DNA of 64,000 nt, taken from contig NC_134463.1 of assembly GCF_047948215.1 (NCBI RefSeq), positions 57,418,201-57,482,200 of the forward strand, given 5' to 3'. Source of the DNA: Lycorma delicatula (lineage: Eukaryota; Arthropoda; Insecta; Hemiptera; Fulgoridae). Position numbers and translations under genes: made by a program. The notes under the pieces were generated by a model that had not been told where the DNA came from, did not search any database, and was given only the letters and a program-made list of their open reading frames with translations. Below, one piece after another: positions 34,801 through 45,436 of the stretch (within the stretch, counting starts at the first letter, position 1; each line of letters starts with the position of its first letter).

Positions 34801-35059
34801 AAACCAAACTACGTGTACAGACATATTAATGCATTTATGCATTGAGGTTTTGAATAGAAGAGTAAAAATAATTTACATTACCAGTAGAGAAATAAATGCA
34901 ACATATTTTACATATAAACCAAGAATTCTGGGTAAATTCAGTTCACCTACAAAAGTAAATTTACATATTCTATTAGGCTTCTGTTACTCTGATATCAAAT
35001 TCTGAGATCAAAACAGTTCAATGTTCTTAAATTTTGTCTAAATATATATTAAATATAAC

Positions 35060-35180
35060 TCTGTAATCTCCTTGGAAGTGTATCTGTCTTTCAATAAGAA
35101 GGTTCTGGATTTGAAGCCGTCATGCTTGACACTCAATATGACTTTCTAACATTTTAATTAATGTATAAATTTCACATGAA
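35060..35180 (+). repeat. tRNA-derived SINE fragment
   Basis: Plus-strand ctccttggaagtgtatctg resembles a tRNA-like A-box segment, followed by tctttcaataagaaggttct, ggatttgaagcc (degenerate B box) and gtcatgcttgacac. The order fits the pieces at 60-170 and 11680-11800 and this copy retains more of the head. Confidence 0.45.
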
Positions 35181-35406
35181 TCAGATATATTCATATCACA
35201 TAATTCCTCGTATACTAACTATTCTAGTAATCTTCCTGGGACAATTTCTTTTGGTTTATAACAATCAAAAGATTCAAGTATCCACTTGTAAATGATTAAG
35301 ACATATCTGTTGTTTCTCTTCAATGATATTACACAATAAATCCCCAGTCATAAACTTCTTTTCTTCTTGAACTTCCTTTCGTCTCTAGTATTTATTCACT
35401 ATTTTA

Positions 35407-35630
35407 TGGAAACTTTAACAACTTCCTTGTTTTTTAAATATATCCGGTTCACACAAAAATAAAGTTAATCTTCATAAAAATATTATATTTTTTGTCCATG
35501 GCATATTTTGCCCTACACAGAAAGAAATAGCTCAGAAAAATAATTGAAAATTTATGTTATAAAAAAAGACAAAATTTTTACTTTGAAACTAAATATTTTT
35601 GGAGATAAATAGAAACCAGTTTTTAATTTT
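35407..35630 (+). repeat. Direct repeat, copy 2 (about 224 bp)
   Basis: Second copy of the 34131-34351 unit in the same orientation, 1.05 kb downstream. It is followed by a T-run that copy 1 lacks. Flanks on the left share little beyond the unit itself, so the unit boundary is sharp there. Confidence 0.85.
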
Positions 35631-35899
35631 TTTTTTTTAATAGCATTTTTATAAGACTACTTACTGCAGAAACCTGAGAGTCATAACCTTAATCTTTTTA
35701 GAAGCTTCTAAATATTCTTGTTCTGTGTAAAATTGGGTATATTTAAACTGAAATAATTTCAAAGGGAAACATCACAAAAATCTAAAATTTTTGCAAAAGC
35801 AACTATATACGTGTAAAACACTACTTATACAAGTAATTTTGACTAGACTGGGTAATCAATTTGAGGAAATGATGTTGTCATGTTGACAAGTCTACATAC

Positions 35900-36790
35900 T
35901 GGATCAGCAAAATTAATGTAAGGCGTAAACCATAGAAACAAATCACATTAGGTGCTCAAGGATAATTGTGACAGATAACAACAATCAATCAATTCGTAAG
36001 CTTACTGAAGATGATCAGTACCTTACAGCTGAGGAAACTGCTTCGGAAATGACATCAATCACCCATTCCATTTTCACAAAGCATCGGGTTCCTCAAGTCT
36101 GTGTGAGATGGATTCCAAGGCTTGACCCAAAATCAGTTATTGATCTGACAGGAAATTTGCCAAAGGCTCCTGAATCAATTTTGACGAAAGGAAGATAATT
36201 TTTTGCACCAAAAACTTAGTTGTGATGAGACATGAGTCATCATTATACTCCAGAGACAAAATTTGTGAGTGAGGTGAAGTCTTACTTGCCCTGTAAAAGC
36301 AAAAATGCAGTGTCAACTGGAAAAGGTCTAGCGACGACTATATTTTATGATAGAAAGATGTACTGCTCGTCAATTTTCTCCATGAATGTTGCACTGTTAA
36401 TGCTGTGTATTACTGCTAACACTTGGATAAAGTAAAGGACACCTATAGAATAAAAGACGACAGCTAATCGATGTAGTTCTTTCATGACATGCCTCACACA
36501 ACCATTAACATTTGGGATAAACTGGACAAGATTTACAAAGAAATCTTAGAACATCCTGTACAATCCAGATTATAATCCTGTAACTTCCTTTTTATTTGAG
36601 CCACTGGGAAGAAATCAAGTTCAGGGCAAAAACAAAGTAGAGGAGTTCGTTCATAACTGGTTCTTAACACATTTTTTTAAGATTCAGGAGCTTACTGTCG
36701 AAAAAATATGTAAAACTTCAGGGAGACTATATAGAAAAGCAATAAATACATTTTATATATTTATTTTAGACTATTAATAAATGATCAAAA
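35900..36790 (+). pseudogene. Mariner transposase relic (SETMAR-like family)
   Basis: The cleanest frame (35968-36198) reads SIRKLTEDDQYLTAEETASE, then HRVPQVCVRWIPRLD, the HTH/linker of mariner transposases (KLTEEDRRLT..EIA, V.ARWVPR.L). Later fragments include KGLATTIFYDRKMYCSSIF (compare GKVMATVFWD), HECCTVNAVYYC, DKVKDTYRIK, FHDMPHTT and EEFVHNWFLTHFF. They parallel those at 42980-43850, so the two are copies of one old family. Many stops, no clear terminal repeats. Confidence 0.65.
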
Positions 36791-36949
36791 CCGAAGTTCA
36801 GTTATATTTGATTCACCTTCAACCATAAATTCAAAGTATGATTATAATTTTTTTCCCCTAATGTGTACATTGCAATTTGTTCAATAGTGAACAATTAGCA
36901 AACCCCTCCCCCCTCCCACAATGGGCCAATGAGATGATAATATGCATGA

Positions 36950-37062
36950 CATGTAAATGGGTTGCAATCTTGAATAGAACCAGACTTAACCTTCAACTTT
37001 GAAAATCAGGTGTTAAACAACTGATTTGCAATGACATGTTAACTACTAGACCAGCCCAGTGT
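36950..37062 (-). repeat. SINE head (tRNA-like), minus strand
   Basis: On the minus strand: CACTGGGCTGGTCTAGTAGT, TAACATGTCATTGCAAATCA, then GTTGTTTAACACCTGATTTT and GGTTCTATTCAAGATT. TGGTCTAGTNGTTAAC is a tRNA A-box-like promoter and GGTTCTATTCAAG a decayed B box. From memory this is the 5' head of the SINE whose tail is at 8558-8730. Confidence 0.55.
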
Positions 37063-37695
37063 GTAAATATAAAAAAAATTTGCTGATAATACATAAAAAT
37101 TCATTTTCTAGGGAAGTTTTTATTATTTGTGGGTAAATATAATAAACTGAGTACCTCTTAAACAATAGTTTTGTTATTTATTTCCTTTTTACAAATGTTA
37201 ATATACACCAGGTCACTTAATATTCATACAGATAAGTACAAAGGACTGAAATACAAAACCTGTCCCCCCATTTACAGTAGATTCCAATTTTAACCAAGAA
37301 CGGAATTTAAGAAAATCAGCTTTAATTTTGGCTATAAATACAACTCTGTGATTTTGGTTACATAATTTCCAAGAAGCAGGCATAGATATTTAATAAGTTA
37401 TAGACATCCTAAAGAACCTAAAAGATATTTCTCAAAATTTTAAATTGTGGAGAATTCTTTAAAATAAGTGCACACTCTTAGAGTTAACACCAAAATATTT
37501 AGTACCAAAAATTACACTTTAGAAAAGTATTAAAAAGGTCATTTCTAATACTAGAGTTAAATAAAAAAATAAAAATAATGCTAATAAGAATCATTACTTT
37601 CTATTATAACCATTAAGAATTCAATTAAATTTTATAAAATAACTTATAACTATCAACAACATATTGTAATGAATAAAATCAAAATAAATACACAC

Positions 37696-37731
37696 CTTTT
37701 GAGGTTTTACAGTGAAACACTCATCTGTCAT
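37696..37731 (-). CDS. Candidate coronin start exon
   Basis: A minus-strand ATG opens 12 codons, MTDECFTVKPQK, and runs in phase 0 into a GTGTGT donor. Joined to the 20776 acceptor it would give a short N-terminal leader before [11 protein letters not shown], comparable to the few extra residues some coronin-2 proteins carry before RSSKF. It fits frame, phase and strand, but so short an exon could arise by chance and intron 1 would be about 17 kb. No transcript evidence is available. Confidence 0.3.
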
Positions 37732-38930
37732 TATATAAAGAAATAGATGAACAAAATAGAGTAAATTAAATTAACACTTTTAAAAATACAGCAATAAAAT
37801 TTTATGGAGTAATTCCTATATTTTGTTATTCACTGATGATTCATAATAACAAAAGAGAGATAATTATCAAAAGAAACAAATCGAACAGAATAAAATAAAA
37901 AATATTAACTAAAAATACAAATTTAAATACATAGAATAACTTGAAAAGAAGTTTTTAATATAATTACAGAAGATTATCTTATTTTTAAGAACACAATATT
38001 CAGTACTATACTGAAAAACAAGAAAAAAATATATATAACCTTTAAATACTTTTCAATCATTAAATTAATTAACTTATAACACAAAAATATTTTATACTAT
38101 TCATCCATTGACACAAATCAGTTTGGTGACAAAGTATCAAGTGAAAGATATATAATTATAAATTACAGATAACAGAACTAAAATATTATTTTTCTTAATC
38201 TAAATAACCTTGTTAAAAAATGAATGACACTTGACTGTTAATATTGTTATATCGATAGATAAAATGTGAAATAAAACATGCGTTTTCAATATTATAAAAT
38301 ATAAAAATTAAGAGAGAGTGAGTGAGTGACAGCCGAAGGGGCTGAGCGAGGGAGAAAAAAATGTATGGGCATGAAGAGGATTGCAAAATAATTTAAGAAT
38401 TAAGAAGATAAATTTTAGATATGTTTGCATACATAATAAATATATGTATGCATATCTAATATATACATATGCCAAATTTGTATTATATATAGTATTTTTC
38501 AAAAACCTGCAAAACCCACTAATAAATTATCTATCCCTTCTCTTTATTAAATCTATATACAGGTGATCCATACTTTCCATCTAATATTTACAGCAAAAGG
38601 AAGGATTATCATAGAATTTTGGTGTAAAATATCTATTGAATAAATCAAATGTATAAACTCCAATGAAATAATTTTCCACCATCTTATTTAACTAATATGT
38701 AGGACAGTTCTTTTCTTAATGAATAGAGACTGTTTCTCAGAATTTCAAAATGAAAGACCCTATTTATATTTTGTAATACGATATTCTAAAAAGCTTTCCC
38801 ATGGTATCATTTCAATCTAGAATTTATTTTTAAAATTTAAAAAAAATGGTGGGCTGAGGTTTACAACTGTTATTTTGATGCTAAATTATAAGCAAGTAAA
38901 AATAGTTGTAACTTGCTTAGAGCACATATT
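37732..38930. other. AT-rich stretch with nothing recognised
   Basis: No gene or repeat with defined ends. A short purine-rich gagagtgagtgagtgacagc segment lies at 38312-38340. Confidence 0.55.
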
Positions 38931-38939
38931 GTTACAACA

Positions 38940-39170
38940 GGTGGGATCTATGTAGAAGCCAAAATAAAGACCAATTCCTGAAGAGTGGTAGCAATTGTTT
39001 CAATAAATTTCAAGGGCACAGACTAACTAATTATACAACCTGAACAGTACAAAATTAGAGCCTATTAGGATCTGAGTACTGTGGGGCTGAAAACAATGAA
39101 AAGCTGCAGCTTTATTTTTATACAACTATTTCTTTCTTCTCTCTACATAATTTTTTCTCTTATTTTAGAG
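38940..39170 (+). repeat. Diverged copy of the LINE 5' region
   Basis: The plus strand here shares an ordered series of words with the minus-strand 5' region of the LINE at 18400-18700: cctgaa(ga)gag..agca, ttcaagggca.aga, then ctgagtactg, gctgaaaacaatgaaaagct and gcagctttatttt against ctgagtactg, gctgaaagcaatggaaaact and acagctgctttttt. No endonuclease coding follows. It is probably a truncated old copy or a SINE sharing that head. Confidence 0.45.
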
Positions 39171-39581
39171 ATGAACAATTGAACCATTATTGCCCAAAAA
39201 TGATAACCAGAAAGATGCTACAATGCAAATGACTCGCAGTACAAGGATAGTTTTCAGAAAAAGATTAACAAACCTAACTACAATCAAAATCAACCAACAG
39301 AAATTTTTTGGGCACAATAAAACAAATGAAGTGTACATTACTGTAAGTAACCACCTGAAAATAAAATAAACGAAGCCAAGATTCGTATAATGAATCGATT
39401 AGAAAAAAATTAAATAACAGAAAAAAAACTGATATACATAAATTTTTTTTTGGAAATTAAAATAATTCATAAACATATTGAAACACTGTGCTAATTAAAT
39501 TCAAAAACAACTCGACCACCAAAACACAGTAATAAAAGATTTTTTGTCACTATCATTTGGTGGCAGAGTTATTTTAGACGA

Positions 39582-39610
39582 CGCGCGCGCGCGCGCGCGT
39601 GTGTGTGTGT
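39582..39610. repeat. (CG)n followed by (TG)n tract
   Basis: Nine CG units run directly into about six GT units in otherwise very AT-rich DNA. The pogo-like element begins at the TA that follows immediately. Confidence 0.95.
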
Positions 39611-39611
39611 A

Positions 39612-41038
39612 CAGTAATATCGTTTATAGCGACCTCTAAGGAATCGATGAGTTTAGGTCATTATAATCGACAGTCACAACCACCGATGTTTAGGTAGCTT
39701 AGTGGAAATACTTTAATATGCCATCTACACGGGTATTGTAATACAGTTAAATAATAACCATTAAAAATAATAATAATAATTTATTTACCCAATAAAATAA
39801 TATAAAAAAAACAAAAAATGTACAAATTACTTTTTCTGCAAAAAGTCTGTTATTTTGCTTTGTTTCGAACATTTCGTGTTGTAATAAAGTTTTTGAAGGT
39901 TCTTTTCTAAATCAAAACAAAACTCTTTGTTTCTTCATTAGCAATTTCTGTTCTGTAAAACTGAGAAACCGGCAAACGGTTTTCATTGCCGCTAAAACTT
40001 CTGGAAGATCTGGCGGGTTGATGTCTTCAGCGTTACCTTCGTTGTCATTATCTACGTCCCCGTCTATTTCTGCTAGTACTGAAGCCATTACATCATCGTC
40101 TGTTACCCGTTTTGTGCGTTTCTAAATCTTTGCCAACCTCTTGATAATCTTTAAACAATGCATTTGACAACGATTGATTTGGAGACTATTGCCCCATTCC
40201 GCTAAAGATTCTTCTTGGCATGCAACGTCAGTAACTTCGTCAGCCTGTGGTAAAAATCATCCATATCGAAAGCAATTTTTTTACAGTCCTCGGAGAAACC
40301 TCGTTCCATAATCTTTCTAACATAATTATAGCATTCAGAATAATTATTTGTTTCCTTTTATTGATCTAAATCCTGTATCATTTGTAAAATTAGGTTTTTA
40401 TGTTGTGGACTTTTACAGACTTGATCTAAGGGCTGTAAGACTGCTGTTGTTGTCGGTGGTAAGAACACTAACGTTATACACGAAAGATTTTCAACGTCTG
40501 AATGAGCCGTCCGAAAAAAAGAAAACCGTCCGGAAGCCGGACCCGTTGTATCCAAGCTGAAGCTATTTCACGTGCTTTACCGAATTTTTCAGAAAAATCG
40601 TTTGCCTTAGTCTGCAATACAGGGCGCTAATAGGGCTATCAGTAGTCCTCTGCTATTTAAACCATTTTAACAGCGCATGGTCTACATCATCATGTTGACT
40701 AGGCCGTAATTTTTTTGATTTCATAGAGTTTGTTTCAAACTTTTTGTTATATTTTCTAATTTTTTCCATATCCCCGATATTGTCGAATGACCTACGCCTA
40801 ATTCTTGGGCAATGTCCTTAATAGTTTCACCATTCTCTAACCGAAGAAAGCAAAAAAAAATCTGACAACAATGATTGCAAATTTTTCCCATATTTGACTA
40901 TACTAAACGAGTTATTCACTAGAATGGGGCTTGCAAATATTCTTCAGATAAATGTATTTAAATGCATTTTTGGATTTATTTTGTTTTAAGCGGTGTGACA
41001 GTGTACAGGGGTGGCACAACCAATAGCCATTGTTACTG
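39612..41038 (-). mobile_element. pogo/Tigger-like DNA transposon, internally deleted
   Basis: Both ends begin CAGTAA (left CAGTAATATCG, right on minus CAGTAACAATGG) and are flanked by TA, as in pogo-type elements; the match stops there, so the right border is tentative. Minus-strand coding contains a CENP-B-type HTH (RLENGETIKDIAQELG, VGHSTISGIWKKLEN), a segment KSKKLRPSQHDDVDHALLKW, then jumps to AHSDVENLSCITLVFLPP and TTTAVLQPLDQ, the block around the last catalytic residue of pogo DDE enzymes. The middle of the catalytic domain is missing. A C-terminal acidic stretch follows. Confidence 0.72.
40000..40880 (-). pseudogene. pogo/Tigger transposase pseudogene
   Basis: HTH residues (about 40870-40720) and FLPPTTTAVLQPLDQ (about 40470-40425) identify the family. 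Between SAWIQRVRLPDG and AHSDVENL roughly 100 residues, including the first two catalytic positions, are absent. One open frame of 65 codons (40358-40555) covers the FLPP block. Stops elsewhere. Confidence 0.7.
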
Positions 41039-42970
41039 TATGTGCGATGAATATGACTAGCTGCTTCTGGCCTCCAGTTATTTGACTAAAAACCTTAAAA
41101 GTAATTAAAAAAGAAAAAAAAAGAAATAAAGTAGTCATCTCCTAGCAGTATTTGTGAAGTATCACTAAGAAACACGCAAAATACATTTTTACCCATACAA
41201 AGTACAAGTAATCAGTTTTAACTAATATTTTTTATGATAAAGGCAGACTGTTTTGAACCTACATTCTTAGGACATTCAAAATTCTAGGTTCTGTTCTGAA
41301 CAAACTGTTGCTCTTAAGAAATTATAATACACTGACATTTTTTTAAAACTGAACAGCCTTTATTTTTTATTTTATCATTATTTTCAGAAGCATGAGTTTA
41401 TGCTTGTGAAAATACACAGCGGGGTACAAGGGGTAGAGCCCCCCTGAGTAGACAGGAAGGGCAAGTGAAGTGAGTCACGACTGACTAAATTTTTCCTGAC
41501 CATGACGGGAAACACATATAACCATATAGCGCAGGCGAATTAACTATATAATCCTACCAAATTATTTATTGAAAAATTTTAAATACTCTTATATGTATTT
41601 AAAAGACTTTGTATTTTTGAACAATTATTCAATTATTCTAAACTGAAAAATAAAACTCGGTGTGGACCAATTAATTATTGTATTTATGTTCAGATTTTAA
41701 TTACGGATATCACAAGCAAGGCTGCAATGAGGGATATATTTACATGTTTATAAATATACCTGAATATTCCTCTATCTATACTTTCTTACATACATATTTC
41801 TAAACAAATAAACAAGTAGACACATAGAGACTCATGAGATAAGTACAAAAAGTGTTCCCACCTGTTGATTTGATCACTGGTAAAAAGAAATTTAATTACT
41901 AAAAAAGTCTAACAATTTCAGATATTTAACAGCTTTTTAATTTTAGTAACAACAACCAAAATATTATCAATTCTGTTTGCTAGATCAAATCTAGCACTTA
42001 AAGCAACATAATAAGTGAGGAAAATATGATGAACCATTATGTGACATTTATCCTTGGGGCATACTGACTACCACTAGATGACAGGAGAAATTCATGCATT
42101 AAACTGGTGTGTCTGAATTATAAATAACAAACCATGAGATCCTATAGGGTGAAATATTTCAAAGGTAAAATAGTTAACCTAATTGGATCTTCAGCTGGAG
42201 ACTATGCAGAAGGGATCATCAGTATATATAAGAAGAATCAAGACATTTTTTGAGTTGGATAATGAAAGAACAGAGGTTTAAATGAGAGTGTAGGTTAAAT
42301 AACTTAAAAATTATATGAGTAGATAAAGATTAAACATTAAAGGATTAATGTGTAAAAAGCAGCAATTATCATGAAATTATAAAATAACACAAGATCTGAT
42401 TATTGAAATACAGGAATAGGATAATACTGAATAAAAAGGCCAAACAAACTGTACATTACTACATGCAACAACATGAGGAAATTATTTTATAAACAAAGGA
42501 AATTATTTTACAAACCAAAGACTATTATACTTTTTAGTCAACTTTTTCAGCAAAAGACAGAAATATAAAAATATACATTTTATTAGTCAAATAAGTAAAA
42601 GATGATGAAGATCTAACAAAGGACGATTGAATTGCCATAGTAGGGGAAGAGGGGGGAATGGTCAGGAATTATGGACAAAGTAACAAAACAGGAACTATAT
42701 AACTACTCTTTTAGAATTTTTTATAAGGTATAAAAGACGGTTACAATTGACTTTTTAAAAATCATAAGATATGAATACAGATCAGGTCTGGAGGTACAGG
42801 ATGGTTTAGTAATGATTAAAACAGTAGTTGTTAAAGTCTTTTTTCTTCAGGGCTTGAGTACAAATATGAATGAAGCTGGTGCATAGGGATATTAATGGTA
42901 AAGAAGAAGGGAGGGGGATGGATGCTCTAGCTACCTTGGCATACAGGAGGCTTCATCGTCAGTTGCTCAA
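41039..42970. other. Mostly unassigned stretch containing one GC-richer repeat
   Basis: Apart from the repeat at 41400-41540 I see no coding frame or defined element. 42150-42830 is purine-rich and could be decayed coding DNA but matches nothing I know. Confidence 0.5.
41400..41540 (+). repeat. GC-richer interspersed repeat, family member 1
   Basis: Contains cagcggggtacaaggggtag, agcccccctgagtagacagg and gggcaagtgaagtgagtcac. Read on the other strand the pieces at 55089 and 63683 share these words (gggcgagcaaagtgagcg; ggggatccagggggagccc). I take them for members of one non-LTR-type or related repeat family, clade unknown. Confidence 0.45.
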
Positions 42971-42979
42971 TGCATTATC

Positions 42980-43850
42980 ACAAAGTGTCTCATGTATGAG
43001 GGGATCAAACCCTCCTCTGAAATTTTGACTGCATGAGCAGTTTGAGGATGTGACATTGTCAAGCACTGTAGTCTATGACTGGGCCAGCAGATTAAAAGGA
43101 AGGTGTGTAACTATAATATATAATTTACAATAGCATTCAAGGATAAGTGGGTATAGAGCATGGAAGTGCCCATTCCATTATTACAAAGCACCTTTGGTTT
43201 GGCAAAATCTGTAAGGGGGTTCCAAGACTTTTATACAAAATTAGAAACAGAAACAATAGAAAGCTTTTGAACTGATTTTGATGAGTTAAGTAATTTTTTT
43301 AATTGGATAGTCATATGTGATGAAACATGATTCAACAATATACTGCCAAGTTAAAATCAGCGAATGTGGAGTGCCCTATTAAGGCGAAAATGGGTCATCA
43401 GCTGTATAAGTCCTCGCAGCCGTCTTTGGTGACTGGAAAGGTATATTGTTTGTTGATTTTCTTCACAAACATTGCAGTGTGAATGCTGCATACTACTGCC
43501 AGTTCTTGGACAAAGTGAAAGCTGCCTACAGAAACAAACGGTTCGTCAGCCAATCTGAGATGTCTCCTTCACAACAATGCTAGTGCCTCACACAGTCATT
43601 AGCACTTAGGATAAACTGGATGAAATTTACTGGAAAACCTTGGAAAATTCTGTAAAGTCCATATTTAAAAGCCTGTGTCTTTTTTTTGGCCCTTTGAAGG
43701 AATCGCTGAGAGATCATAGATTCTAGAGCGACGATGAAGTAGAGGAGTTCATTCAAAACTGGCTTGTGATACATTCTCATAAATTTTATCAAGGTGGATT
43801 CAAAAGGTCCCCATATATTGGAAAAATGTTAAAACTTCAGGGAGTAAAAA
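42980..43850 (+). pseudogene. Mariner transposase relic (SETMAR-like family)
   Basis: Plus-strand pieces: KCLMYEGIKPSSEILTA, VYDWASRLKGR, IVICDET, then GDWKGILFVDFLHKHCSVNA, AYYCQFLDKVKAAYRNKRFV, LLHNNASASHTVIST and DDEVEEFIQNWLVIHSHKFY. They follow mariner order (HTH, GDET, GVLLVDFL, HDNA.PHT, C-terminus). HDN has become HNN. Same family as 35900-36790 but better preserved in the catalytic half. Stops and shifts throughout; terminal repeats not found. Confidence 0.72.
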
Positions 43851-43904
43851 ATGGATTAAAGTAATAAAGGACATCCAACATTTATTAAAGGTATCGTTAC
43901 TATT

Positions 43905-44118
43905 ATAAGAAATACATGTCAACAAAACTATCTATTTTGAATTTAGTAACAAATATTATACACACAAAAAAAAATACCTTACCTACGGGATTTCCACAAT
44001 CAACAATTATGTCAAAAATATATTTACAGGATTTTGAGAGTAAATTGGTATATGACATCACTCATACATATAAAGTTTTAATAGGGAAACAGTATGTTGA
44101 TGATATTTTTATTATATA
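43905..44118 (+). pseudogene. Penelope-like RT core, left half
   Basis: An open frame from 43916 covers TLPTGFPQSTIMSKIYLQDF and ends QYVDDIFII just at the mariner insertion. YVDD is the metal-binding catalytic box. The region before YTHKK needs a one-base frame change to continue (CQQNYLF / EFSNKYYTH). Confidence 0.72.
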
Positions 44119-45436
44119 AACGAGGGTTATTTTTTTTTCAAGGTCCGATCGGTTACGAAATTAAAACCACAGTGAAAATAAAAAACTTTTTATTTGTAAC
44201 AAGTACTTACATAGTTACACTATTTCTCTATAGTCGCCACTCCGATTTAGACATTTGTCGTAGCGTGGTACCTACTTTCCAATACCCTCGTCATAGAACG
44301 GAGCTGCCTGTGTTTTCGGCCATGTTTCTACGCTGGTCTGCAGCTGGATGTCTGTGCCAAAATGTTGTCCTCCTAGCCAGCGTTTCATGTGAGCAAAGAG
44401 GTGGAAATCGGATGGAGCCAAGTCCGGGTTGTATGGTGGGTGATCAAACAATTCCCAACGAAAACACTGCAGGAGCTTCTTTGTTACAGCTGCAGTGTGC
44501 GGCCGAGCATTGTCATGGAGAAAGACAATGCCTGATGACAACATTCCTCTCCGCTTATTCTGAATCGCCCTTCGTAGATGTTGAAGAGTCACGCAGTATG
44601 AGGCTGCAGCGATGGTCGTGCCACGTTCCATGAATTCCACCAAGAGAACTTCATTCCGGTCCCAGAACACAGTAGCCATACACTTTCTGTTGGTGAAGGT
44701 TCGCTTGAACTTCTTTGGTTTACTGGGAGAATGATAATGCATTCACTGTTTGGATTGTTCTTTTGTTTCTTTAGTTTTCTCGTCCCCTGACACTTTTGTT
44801 CAAAAAATCTTCCCCTTCATTGTGGTAGCGCTGGAGAAACGTTAGGGAGGCGTCCATTCTCATTGTTTTGTGATGGTCGGACAGCATCTTGGGAACCCAT
44901 CTCGCACACAGTTTGCGGTACTGAAGTCTTTCACTCACAATGGTGTAGAGAGCTGACCTTGAAATTTCTGGAAACGAATAGCTCAATACAGAAATTGTGA
45001 ACTGACGATTTTCTCAAATTGCCTCATCCACTCGCTCAACGAGATCATTGGTTGATGCTCGCTTCCTTCCCTGACCGCCTGCATCATGAAAATCTGTACG
45101 TCCTGCTTTTAAGTTCCTGCACCATTGTCGCACTCTGCTGTCACTCATTGAAATTTCACCGTACACATTACTTATCCGTCGATAAATTTCAGCTGCATTA
45201 CACCCCTCAGCCTGAAGAAATCGAATAACCGCACGCACTTCACACTTGGCGGGAGATGCTATTGTTGTAGACATGTTTACGTGCTAGCTGCGTATTCAGA
45301 ACTAATCGAAATGACGCGGCGTGCTTGAAGGCCATACTAGAAACGCTGCGCAACACATATGCGCAAAGGTTCATCTGATTTTTGCGCTGGTTTTTATTTC
45401 TCAACCGATCAGACCTTGAAAAAAAAATAACCCTCG
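44119..45436 (-). mobile_element. SETMAR-type mariner, nearly full length, nested in the Penelope-like element
   Basis: Terminal repeats are long and nearly identical: both ends read CGAGGGTTATTTTTTTTTCA, continue AGGTC(C/T)GATCGGTT, and diverge only after about 35 bases. Length is 1318 bases. It carries a minus-strand transposase with few disruptions. The insertion lies a few bases after the YVDDIFII codons of the host retroelement, whose reading frame resumes on the other side. Good end identity and few mutations make it one of the younger insertions here. Confidence 0.93.
44216..45274 (-). pseudogene. SETMAR-type mariner transposase, lightly broken
   Basis: Starts at ATG 45274. N-terminus: RAVIRFLQAEGCNAAEIYRR and DSRVRQWCRNLKAGRTDFHD (HTH 1). 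After an in-frame TGA (VDEAI-stop-ENRQFTI) comes FPEISRSALYTIVSERLQYR and KLCARWVPKMLSDHHKT. The first catalytic block survives as SGDE, but the following residues are partly deleted with a frameshift. Next CMATVFWDRNEVLLVEF, HDNARPHTAAVTKKLL and HPPYNPDLAPSDFHLFAHMK, then YDEGIGK-stop-VPRYDKCL. The three catalytic aspartates are present. About four lesions separate it from an intact frame. Family length is about 345 residues, matching. Confidence 0.88.

Larger units (their letters stand above)
20777..37695 (-). other. Upstream region, possibly coronin intron 1
   Basis: If the candidate start exon at 37696-37731 is real, this is a 17 kb first intron. It holds mobile elements listed separately. 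20777-21921, 22724-26960 and 27790-29120 show nothing nameable apart from a T-run at 23738-23758 and the hairpins noted. 21290-21480 is less AT-rich but unassigned. Confidence 0.4.

Noticed and set aside
36950..37062. Possible functional tRNA gene
   Set aside because: It has A- and B-box-like words but cannot fold as a complete cloverleaf; a SINE head explains it better.
44094..44633. 179-codon plus-strand open frame
   Set aside because: Antisense of the SETMAR-type transposase; its start also crosses the element boundary.
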